From Mesocentrotus franciscanus (lineage: Eukaryota > Echinodermata > Echinoidea > Camarodonta > Strongylocentrotidae), in the NCBI GenBank assembly GCA_037976565.1, contig CP137675.1, forward strand, positions 5,342,364 to 5,406,363: DNA of 64,000 bases. The letters run 5' to 3'. Under the pieces are notes generated by a model, which saw nothing but the letters and a program-made list of their open reading frames with translations, made no database searches and was not told where the DNA came from. This document shows positions 24,095 through 34,300 of the stretch, in pieces (positions within the stretch are counted from its first letter, which is position 1; every line of letters begins with the position of its first letter). The translations under genes and the position numbers were made by a program.

Positions 24095-24430
24095 TTATAG
24101 TTGCAATGGTTTTGTCGGGATGTAGTAGAATGTCGCCGCAATGTGGATGACAAGGTTCGCAGTTCGAGTCCCGCCGTGGCACTAATGTCTTTTGGCAATG
24201 CTGTACATTTGCCACTCTCCATGCATCCATGCAGGGCCCCGTATTACAAAGAGTTGATATCAATCGCAACTTATTTGCGATTGATATCAATCGCAACTAT
24301 GTACATAAGAGATAGGAGACTGCAAACTTGCGATTGATTGAAGGACTTACGATTGATTTGGATCAATCGTAACTCTTTGTAAGACGGGGTAAATGGGTAT
24401 ACTTGGTATGAATTTATTCCTTGCCTGCTT
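24095..24430 (+). mobile_element. tRNA-derived SINE, split by a TIR element
   Basis: B-box-like GGTTCGCAGTTCGAGTCCC, then GCCGTGGCACTAATGTC and TTTGCCACTCTCC, are the body of the SINE family seen repeatedly in this window. The expected next words (AGG ... TAAATGGGTA) are separated by the element at 24237-24389. Confidence 0.75.
24237..24389. mobile_element. 153-bp TIR element inside the SINE
   Basis: Ends CCCCGTATTACAAAGAGTT and, inverted, CCCCGTCTTACAAAGAGTT (18 of 19). The interior repeats GATTGATATCAATCGCAA in both orientations. A relative is at about 44636-44780. Confidence 0.8.
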
Positions 24431-24857
24431 TTAGCAATTCCTATCGTAAGTGCAACGTCTATTTATTATTGAATATGTTCTATAATATTATTATGTAGGC
24501 TGCATCAGAGAAAATCAAAATCATAACCGGTAAGCTTATGAGGTTGGTTAATTGAAAGTCCGAGTTGAGATATCAGTAAGTGAGAGATGAAAAATATAGA
24601 ATATCGAGGCTTGAAATGAACACCCACGAAGGAAAACTGTATAATACCGAGAGAATTGGTCCTCAAATTTAGTGAGCGGGGGCGTATCCATAATGATCAA
24701 TCAGAAAATAAGAAAGGGGCGACACTACTTTCATTCATTCTACTCAGGAGTACGATTTTGAAAGTGGTGTCCAGGAACCCGCAAGCAGCCATCACAAACT
24801 CGCTCAGCAATTAAACGAAGGCCCGCCCCCCGACTGCAGGATGATGTGGAAGAGGGG

Positions 24858-25260
24858 GGCATTTCATTTTCATTTTCATTTTATTTCATATCCAGGAACA
24901 TAAAGGAATATAACAATACGAAAGAATGAAAGAAACTGATGCAGTGCAATGATAAATACAATAACAGAAACAAAAATCATCAACTATGCCTGAGGAATAC
25001 CAAAAGAAACTGAGTCATGAGTCCGTAGTAGGCTCTCCTCATTAGTAGATGGTAAAATACATAACAATACACAAATATACATAAATATACAATATCATAA
25101 GATATATATAATTCAATACCAAGGAGATGCAAAAGTCAAATCATGAGATCATAAAAATAAAACAATTATAATGTTGTTCAGGTCATATAGAAGAAAGAAG
25201 AGGAAGGAAAAAAATTTGGCAAAGAAAAGCCTGAAATAAAATAACATTATATTAAACTAA
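24858..25260 (-). mobile_element. LINE 3' end, reverse orientation
   Basis: (CATTTT)n at 24862-24890 followed by TTATTTCATATCCAGGAACATA looks like a tail repeat plus 3' UTR of a LINE on the minus strand. No coding motif remains. Confidence 0.4.
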
Positions 25261-26226
25261 ACTTGACTTGCATTGTAATTGTTTTGTTGACAGTTGACAC
25301 CCTTTCAAATAAATTTAAAGTTCAACCATTACATCATCATAAGTATTAGGCGCAAACGGTAGGCCTATTTCACTAAAGGAAGAAAAACGAAAAGAACGGA
25401 AACGAGTTGATATATATTGCATCACACTGATCACAGTAATATTACATTGCATAAGGTATTGAAATAATTTGTGGGAGCTGGGGTGCAATTATTGTCCAGA
25501 TCTGACCAGCGAAAGAAGAGAAAAAGTAATCAAATTTGGCGGGGTTTAGAAAGAAAAAACCTAAAAAACATTAGGTACTGACCGGTATTTTTTTTTGGTG
25601 GGGGGCGTGGACGTGGTTGCATCCACTCGTCTCAAGCATTTATGTAGGCCCTAGAAATTCCCGTCCAGCCTTGTAGGTCTAGCTAGATACGTTATTTTCT
25701 CATGGTAAAGTAGGACACAATTCACACAAGTGATAAAACACATATAATCATGATAATAATGACCATGCAGTGAAGTATAGCAGCAGTTCTGCAGGCACTC
25801 GTTTCAGGAACTGCAGCCACAGAGCTTTGCGTTGTGTCTTCTCGATCTCATGTTGAAATAAAAATTCCGTGTACAACTACAACAACACCCAACATCAAAT
25901 CTTCAATCTAGCTAGCTTTGCTTTGCATGCACTGCATGACTGCACTGCGCTGGTCAATCGAGTCTCTGTATGTCAACAGCAGCGCATGCACGGTACTCGT
26001 ACTCGTCCAGCTCGAGTTCCGCCCAGTAGCCAGGCCCAGGGGCGGCCCGTCGATCGTATGTAGCTGTCCGTTCTCGTATGATTAGCTTAGCCGAGGTCAG
26101 ACGATTTTTGTTGTTTGTTATGGACTCATTTTGCCTCTAACTAACTTAGAAGTAGGAGTAATTAAGAGCTTTACAGGCAAGGACAAAGGCAAGCCAAAGG
26201 TACGGTATAGTATACACACTACACAG
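25261..26226. other. gene-free stretch
   Basis: No exon or element end is evident. A T/G-rich segment lies at 25585-25600 and GC-richer sequence at 25920-26060. Confidence 0.4.
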
Positions 26227-26278
26227 TAACTCCGGGAAGCTCCAACACCGGCGCCGGTGTTGGAGCTTCCCGGAGTTA
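26227..26278. repeat. perfect 52-bp palindrome, zero spacer
   Basis: 26-bp arms meet at CCGGC|GCCGG and match at every base. The outer part (TAACTCCGGGAAGCTCC) parallels the palindrome at 20708-20747, and the base changes between the two occur in both arms. Confidence 0.9.
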
Positions 26279-26306
26279 ACTACATGTACACAGATGAGAT
26301 GTTGTG

Positions 26307-26769
26307 TGTCCGGACAGTTGATTAAAAAAAAAAAACAGTAGAAAACTAGAATCTAGATTCTATTTTGAAGAAGTTTGCCATGTTTACATGCAATATTTCA
26401 CAAAAGTTTTATTAATTTATTTTAAGAAGAGTTAGCTTAGCCTTGTTATAGTTGGACAATTTGTAAAGCCGGACACATTTATTATGATGGTCTATGGGGG
26501 TTGGGTGTTTGGACACTGAACAAACATAATTATTTAAAGTCTAGACTAGCCTTCTCTTAGTTTTGCCTTCGGATTTATTAACTAAATGAATTCCATTTAT
26601 CGAAATACTGAAAACGAAATGGCACCTACAAGGCTACCAACATGAATATAAATTTGTCTTTTCTTTATTATTATATTGTCCAACATAAAAATTAAAATAG
26701 AAGATTTATGAAATATCGCTTGTAAACTTCTTTTAATTTTAGTTTTAAATCAACTGTCTGGACACAGCC
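26307..26769. mobile_element. probable TIR element next to the foldback
   Basis: GTGTCCGGACAGTTGATTAA at about 26309 is matched in inverted orientation by TTTAAATCAACTGTCTGGACAC at about 26746-26766. The right part is shared with 6291-6415. The foldback element is inserted at its right end. Confidence 0.55.
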
Positions 26770-27462
26770 TAGACCGAAAATTTCTGTCTCTTTCGTTCGT
26801 TAGCCTTTGATTTGGGTAGGGTCGGCTCCTCTCTTTAGAGACAGAAGCCGACCATAGGCACTCCTGTGCAAACGTTTTGGCCATTTATGGCCAAAGAACT
26901 TTGCCCAAAATAATCAATTTTACTTTTAGCGGATTCATATCCGATGCATTTATGTTTGAAAATTAGGCCTAGGCTAATATACATCGGTTCCACTTACCAG
27001 ATTGACTGTATGATGCGTTTAAGGGTCTTTTTCGTTTTCATCGCCGAAATTGAGCTCCGTGTTGAAATTCTTGCAGCCGTATTTTAAACTGTTACTGTCA
27101 ATGGATGACGTCATCTTCCTTCATACGCAGTAACAGTTTAAAATACGGCTGCAAGAATTTCAACACGGAGCTCAATTTCGGCGATGAAAATCCGGAAAAA
27201 AAGACCCTTAAAGGCTTAAACGCATCATACAGTCAATCTGGTAAGTGGAACCGATGTATATTAGCCTAGGCCTAATTTTCAAACATAAATGCATCGGATA
27301 TGAATCCGCTAAAATTGAGTATTTTGGGCAAAGTTCTTTGGCCATAAATGGCCAAAACGTTTGCACAAGAGTGCCTATGGTCGGCTTCTGTCTCTAAAGA
27401 GAGGAGCCGACCCTACCCAAATCAGAGGCTAACGAACGAAAGAGACAGAAATTTTCGGTCTA
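26770..27462. mobile_element. 693-bp foldback transposon with long inverted arms
   Basis: Arms from 26770 to 27097 and from 27128 to 27462 are nearly complete inverted copies around a 30-bp loop (27098-27127). Ends are TAGACCGAAAATTT and its complement. A perfect 9-bp direct repeat GACACAGCC flanks it (26761-26769 and 27463-27471), proving insertion. A 9-bp duplication with very long TIRs is known for Mutator-like and foldback elements. The loop contains TGACGTCA (27106-27113), and both arms carry CTG|GTAAGTGG donors pointing outward (27241 on plus, 26997 on minus). No transposase. Confidence 0.92.
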
Positions 27463-27471
27463 GACACAGCC

Positions 27472-28500
27472 TGTCCGGACTAGACAGAAATAACCGTCTG
27501 GTATGGGTCATTCTTTAATAAAATTAATATTTGTTGACATTCCCCATACACAGACGGTACCCCGTACGCCTCGCACCACGGGGAGAGATTGATCCAATGG
27601 TGCAGCACTTTGCTGCACCAAGTTTCTCCCCCGATTTTCTTTATTTAGATCTAATTTTCTGATTTATAAATAAGATGGAAATAAACTATATATATTATAC
27701 TCATATGTACAGTTAACAAAGAATTATTACCTATTCCCAAAGGCAGAATTTACGGACTTACTTATATGAGTTATCCATTTTTTTATCTCAGAACCAAGGG
27801 AACGGTACGTTCATGCATTCATGACGGAACAACCGTCGATATCAGAGACTGAAGCTTTCGGTCTAGTCCAGACACACAATGTCTGGTATACTATACATAG
27901 TAGATCTAGGTAGTACTAGTAGGTCTATAATTGTAACTGGTAGTGCTGTTTCATGCATACTTTTCAAGTTTTCATAAAATTCAAAGGCAAAAGTGAAGAT
28001 TTCATTGTTGTTATTAATGTTAAGGAACTTGAGCGTACAGACACGTTCACACAACCCCCATCATGCATTGTAATTTGTATGATAAACTGTAGGAAGATCT
28101 AGAATCTACATGTGTGAAGGGAAGCCCTCACCTAGGCCTGTCATGTGACTCGTGTCTGCGCACCTAAATCTAATCCTTGATCCTAATATTTCACTTGAAA
28201 TTGACAAGATTCTTATAATCATATTTTATTCCTCGGATTTTCCTCCCCTTGTACTTGACCTAATTTTATTCCATATAATTCTAGACAGTAAGTGTCTAGA
28301 AAATTTTGTCGAAATTCATGCAAGAACGATGTCATTTTCACAAGAAAAGGCGGCAGTGTCATTTTGAAATTGCAAAAATAAGATTCCCATGTCTTTGAAC
28401 TCGGTCATTCACTTTTCACAGTTTTGTATTTTGACATGAAAGGTAACATTTCACATTCATCACAGATAATACATTTATACACATATTCCTTCTCAGAATC
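27472..28500. other. gene-free stretch upstream of the PWWP gene
   Basis: It contains a short stem GGTGCAGCA...TGCTGCACC at about 27599-27619 and a lone TTTCGGTCTA at 27856-27865 that resembles the foldback end. No exon recognised. Confidence 0.4.
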
Positions 28501-28530
28501 GCGCAGTTACGCAACTGCGCAGGCAAGGAC
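28501..28530 (+). promoter_or_regulatory. possible promoter element of the PWWP gene
   Basis: GCGCAGTT-ACGC-AACTGCGC is an inverted repeat with NRF1-like TGCGCA halves in otherwise AT-rich DNA, about 0.6 kb before the first identified exon. A role is inferred from position only. Confidence 0.25.
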
Positions 28531-28569
28531 GCTGTGCAGACATGGGCACTCTAGATTTGAGATTTGAGT

Positions 28570-28775
28570 GAAAGTTAGAACTTAATGGGACTTGCTATTG
28601 TTCAGATAAGAGAAAATGGTGCTCAGGTAGTGAATTCAATGCTAGATGTACAATTAAAGATAATTTTGTACATCTTTTTGTATATCTTTAAATGTAACAA
28701 ATGTGCAATTCAGCCTTTGGTTGCTAATCATTTGACGAATAAACTCTTTTTGAATTGAATTGAATTGAATTTGAA
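28570..28775 (+). mobile_element. LINE 3' end with (GAATT)n-type tail
   Basis: The segment ending GACGAATAAACTCTTTTTGAATTGAATTGAATTGAAT has the look of a LINE 3' UTR with a short tandem tail. A similar tail ends at 47193. Confidence 0.45.
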
Positions 28776-29092
28776 AGTTTGAGTGAAAACAGACCATTAT
28801 TAATGATAAAAATTGGGAAAAACTGATCTGATCAATTCCTAAATTCTCCCAACTATAATATTATAATTTAATTAAAATTTAGGTGAGTGTAAATTGTCAC
28901 AAAGCAATGAATTGGCCCTACATGTTTATACCATTCCAAATATTTTAAGTGTTGAAACATTTTTTTAAAGCCTGTTTTATGTCTTATTTTCATGGAAAAT
29001 GGTTGGGAAAATTCAAAATTGGTTGGGAGAATGTAACTAATGATTTCATGCAGTGAGACGAGGCTATATGTTTTGTTCTTTTATGTTTGCAG

Positions 29093-29211
29093 ACTTCCTG
29101 GTGTACCTGGTTGTTTCAAAAATTCCTCTTTGACAAGCTACATGTTGGAACTGGTTAGATAGCAAGACATAGACATGGAGGACACAGCCATTTCTAATTG
29201 CAACTTTGATA
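29093..29211 (+). other. 5' UTR of the PWWP gene with an overlapping upstream ORF
   Basis: An acceptor (TTATGTTTGCAG) ends at 29092, suggesting that the first coding exon follows a non-coding exon. An ATG at 29175 (ACATGG, good context) opens a 25-codon frame, MEDTAISNCNFDNDS..., that ends at TGA 29250-29252, past the main start. TAG at 29170-29172 closes the main frame upstream. Confidence 0.5.
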
Positions 29212-31387
29212 ATGACAGTCCCTCTCGTGGGTCAAGGTCCAATGATAGCTGAACTAGATGATAATGATGTCAGGTCTTCTACAGCCGTAGACAGTCAAGT
29301 TCTAAGTGAAGACAATGTGAATGATGGATGTAATATGCAAGAACACGGTGAACTTGGACAAGATGGGGAGCAACAAGCATCATGTCCCAACAGAAATTTA
29401 GTTAGCAGTGAGAAGCAGTCGGATGACCATCCGTCTTTAGATCCTCATCAGAATATGGAAAGCTGCCAGGCTTTGAAAAATGATTTGCCTGACACTGGGA
29501 ACACCAATTCATTCGATTTGACCAGAGATTCTGGTTGTAACTGGGTGGATGAGTATAGTGATGACGATGATGATGATCATGAAATTTGTGTTGGACATGA
29601 AGGGGAAATTACTGAGTCGTCTCCAAGAAATAAAGCCTTAAAATGTCAGTCAACTGGAGACTGTGAAATCAGTTCGTTAGTAGACAGTAGCAAAGTAGAA
29701 TGCAGTTCTCCAAAGACAGCAGAAACAAGAAATGTGGACAACAGATCTTCGGCAGCAAATGTAACGCAGTCTAAACATTTGTCAAGGTGTGAAACATTGC
29801 CTGGTGATGATTTGGGCAGAACATGTGATGAGGATGCAATTAAATGCAATAAATTGGAAGACTTATCATTCTTAGATATTAGAAACTGTGAGACTCCCAA
29901 CAGCCAAGAACACCAGAGACCATCTGAATCAGAGCTCCCAACAACTACCGTTAGTAATTTTTCTAAAGATGAAACAGTAGAGAGCCAAACATATGATACA
30001 GTAAAATTATGTCCTGCTATTGAATCATACTCACTTAGAACCAGAAGAAGTAGGACCAGCTTCCAGGAAGATAGTCTTAAATCTAAGCCTAAAACACCTT
30101 CAAAGAAGTCAGCGATGGCATGTTTCAAAGATCCAAAGACAACATGTAAAGAAGGACAAAAGGACAAAGAAGGAATAACTCTGGCTGTTTCAAGGCGAAC
30201 TTCACCAAGAAAAAGGAACAAAATTGAGGACCAACCCAAGGGCAACATTATGATCTCAGTTTGTGATGAGAATCTTAACAGCAAAATGGTTGATGAAGAA
30301 GTAAAGAATGATTCCCTAAATGGAAAGGAAAGGAGGGCAGCGTTAAGGAGTGAAAGTGGCCGCATTGATATTTTGGATGAGAGTTCTGTTCTTGATGTGG
30401 AAGATGATGATTGTGAACCAAGTAGTAGTCAGATATTTACCGGTGCTCCTATGTTTTCTGGGTCCAAGACCAGGAAACGAAGCCTCAGAGGCAAGGGATC
30501 TGCTTGTCAGACTTTGGAGGGTGTCTCAGGAGCAGGAGAAGGAATACAGCTGAATGTTAATGATGCTCTGAAGGAGAGATTTGAGTCAACAATCCCAGAA
30601 CCAGAACTAGATCATGAAGGAGAGAAGCAGACAAGTAATGAAGATCAATCCAACGATTCTAACCTGAATCAACCGTGTGTTGAAGCAACTTCTCCTTGTC
30701 ATGATGTTCTTAAAATATCTAACAGGCAGAGAAGAAGACGATCTTGCCAGGAACAAAGTGAAATAGCTGTAATAAGCAATGAGCATATTGATACTGATCA
30801 TCAAAAAGAAGAGAAGACATTGAAAAGAACAAAGAAAGGAAGTAAGAAATGTAAACAATCAAGAAAGCTGAAGTGTTTAGGGAATAAGATTGATGTAATG
30901 GATGATGAGAACAACCAGTCTTCCAATGCTTCCGTAGAGATTTCTCAGCAAACAGTGCATGAAGTGAGGAATGGTGGTTCTTGCACAGAAAACAATGAAG
31001 CACCTGAAAATACTGAAAAGGTAGATGGACCAACGCCCCCAGAGAAGAGACCCATTTACAGAGCTAGGCGGTGTAGATCCAGAGGGAGAAAATCTGCAAA
31101 TGACCTCATTGATATCCTGACCGCAGCATCTGCATCAGCTTTGAAAAGAGTCTCTGATTCTGCAGCACAACCATCCTCCAAGGAGAATCAAGAATCCATC
31201 CAGACTGATCAGATGGTGGCTTCTAAGAAGGAGCGAGCATCCTCCAGGAAGGGCAGGGTGCCCAAGGCTCGACAGTCTAGGAAAAGGAAGTATCTAGGTT
31301 GCTCCCCGGGAGGTGATGATTCTGTGAAGTCTGGAAAAATGTTATCATGCGGCAGAAAGGCAGATGAACCAAGCAATCTGACTGCAG
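29212..31387 (+). CDS. PWWP gene, coding exon 1 (disordered N-terminus, 725 codons)
   Basis: First in-frame ATG is at 29212 (a TTG precedes it at 29206). Donor CTGCAG|GTGAGT leaves phase 1. Composition is Ser, Asp, Glu and Lys rich with few hydrophobics. An acidic DEYSDDDDDDHE run lies near 113-124. Basic patches such as LRTRRSRTS, SRRTSPRKR, KTRKRSLR, RQRRRRSC, RARRCRSRGRK and RQSRKRK are spread along it and could be nuclear-import or DNA/nucleosome-binding motifs. Confidence 0.9.
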
Positions 31388-34300
31388 GTGAGTGTATACT
31401 TACAATGTAAAGTCATGTATTAGGTACATTGTAAAAGTACTTGACATTTATTCAAAGGAACCTTATCTCTCCCTCCCCCTGGAAACCAGGCACCACAAAA
31501 CCACCTAAAAGTCATGGCACATATAAGAATATTAGTTGGAGCTCAGTAAAGGTCATTTGATCAGGATAGACAAATTTTAGATCTTGGCATATCTTGAAAG
31601 ACTCAGAAAGAGTATACACTTCCTGCTTTTTGCGTGATTTCAGACTTTGAAGCAGCAACAAATCTAGAAGTACTACATTCAGCTGTGCTTTGTAGATCTA
31701 TGTTTGTCATATCTTGAGTTTGTTGCAGTAATTTTCTTTATGACCCTGGTGACTGGTCTCATATACATGTATATCTGCTATAACTTTATAACTTTAAAAT
31801 ACATGTAGAATTAAGCAGTTGCATTGATACCTACATGTACATGTACTACATGTAGATACAAATAAAGAAGAAGATGTGCTTGATTGGTGTGCCGAGTTTT
31901 AGGACACAATCTTATTTTCTCTTCATAGAAATGTACATATATTGAGTTCTAATCCTCCTTTTGTAACCCTTCACTTAAACCATGTGAGTCAAAGTTATTG
32001 AATAGTCTACTGTCTACTGTCTACTGTTTTGTCTACTATTTACCACACTGAAAATTAACAGTAATTGCTCATAATTGATTTTTCCTGGGCTTTTGACTAT
32101 GTTTAAATGTTTTGTTCTTGTTTCTGTAGAACTAAATCATAGAATGTACAGATTCTTTGCAAGAAGCCCTCATATCAGTTACACATTTTTGATCATTTGC
32201 ATGGATATTGTATATTGTAAATAGTTTAGGTGGCAAGTATCCAGATAAACACCTTTAGCATATGATGGATTCAAATGTTATTTTCTAAGATATTAACGAA
32301 AAAGAAACAGGAAGTAGAGACTCAGTCCAGGATAACAGGAAATCTTCAAAGTTCTTACCTGATTAAAAAAAAAATTTGTTTGTTTTTATTGTAATTGTTT
32401 GGCAATTAGCATGCCAAATTTAATGAATGAAATAACCTGGATGGTATTTATGATGTGCTGTATTTCCTTGTTTTCATTCATGCTCTTTAGAATGATTCAG
32501 TATAGGGCCAATAATTCTTATTTATGTTTACTCAAGACATTATTTTCTACATATTTGCCAATTTGAAGTTCTTTCATCTTGTGAAGAATATGTGAAGAAT
32601 ATGCATGTTAATACGTCTAGGGTACTATATTTTGTACACTGCTTTGTTATATCTTTTATAGGCAATTGTTAGAACTTGTATGTATCTTTTAATAACAGAG
32701 ACTGCCTCGACAGAACCTTACGATTTTATGTGCAGTTTCCCCAATTCATTTCTATAACTTTTTATAATTCTGGTATATTTGTAAACATGATTCCATTTTG
32801 TGTGTGTTCTCTGTTTTCTATACCTTCATACAATGTGTTTTTATGGATTTGAATTGAAATAAAACTTGAACCTTGAACCTTGAAAGTATGCACCATTAGA
32901 GCAGGATATCTTCAACTATTAAAGACTTCAAGTTCAAGTGTCACTATTGAAGCAACCTGAAGACTTTACGTTATAAATCTTTTCTTTTCAGACTCAAGTC
33001 CAGGACAGAAAGCAGCCATGTTAAGGTATGAATGTATATTCTACTTAATGACTTTGGAAAATATAAAAGTTTAACATGTACTGTACTGCATTCAGGAAGT
33101 TCCTGCAATGTAAGAGATGAACTTTAGACTTACAGCATGAATTTTGATTTCAAGATTACAAAACATGGATTAAATAAATATAAGGTCAATAGGTCCACGA
33201 TGTATTTAGTTATCCAGGTACATGTTGAAAAGACTTTGTATTCCTCATTCAGGGGGCATATTTGATATACCAATGATATCATTCTTTGGCAGTATTCCTG
33301 GGAATGCTTTTTATGTTCTGGAATCTAGCAAGAAAGAATGTACATGTACATGTAGTTAAACATCAGTGTGTGGAATTTTTATATCAATTAATGATTCTTT
33401 TCTTGACTAATCACTTCAGTATCTGCTTTTGTACACTTCCAGATCAGGAGATTTACAGCATGTTTAGGCCTGTCTTTGGATAAATATAGTTTAAATATAG
33501 TTCAAATAAGCAACTTTACAGTTAATACATGTGATTCAGCTGCACAAAGCAGAAACGTAAATGTAAGTGTGCTTGAAATTTGATTTTAATTAATAATAAG
33601 TACATGTAAGGTAGATCATGAAGAACCCAAACGGTTTACTATATAAAGTGGCTTCTTTATAGAACAGATGGAAGGGATGTATGACTAATGGACTATGTGA
33701 TGTTTCATCTTATCTCAGGCTTGAATGTGTATCTCATGATGAGGGTAGTGGAGATGATGATGACGAGTTGATGAATCCTGTTCTTACACCAGACTCGAAA
33801 ACTAAAGGTAGCCCAAACTCTTTCACATCTATTTTCATGTCAGCCTACGGTATTTGGTCTCCACCCCATCTGTTCATGAGATACATTTATTTACAAGTAG
33901 TTGATCAGTTCTGGTAACATGTAAGTGCCAATAAGTATGCAGTGAGAATAATCAGCGATATACAAGATAGCCGCAACTACAATGTAAATACCTGATTTAA
34001 TTTTCAGCCAAAGTTCAATAGACAAGAATGAAGACATGTGAAGTTATACACATTGTTGAAAATAGGCAAACACCAAATCCTACAAGTGCTCCTGCGAACA
34101 GAAAAGTATTTTTTTAACAATGATTTGCAGATTATTTCCTTCCTTTCTTTGTCATGGCTTTATAGTCAATGTATTGTTTTTTTTCCTTTTTTTTCCTTCC
34201 TTGCAAAGCTACAGTTTTGATTAATGAAGTTGAGTGGAGTATGAGATGTGAAACTCACATGGAGAATATTATGAATTAAAAGGAGGAAAAAGTTTCTATG

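Noticed and set aside
29646..30365. 239-codon open frame on the minus strand
   Set aside because: It lies wholly antisense to coding exon 1 of the PWWP gene, is Leu/Ser-rich as expected for the complement of Asp/Lys/Ser codons, and has no recognisable domain.
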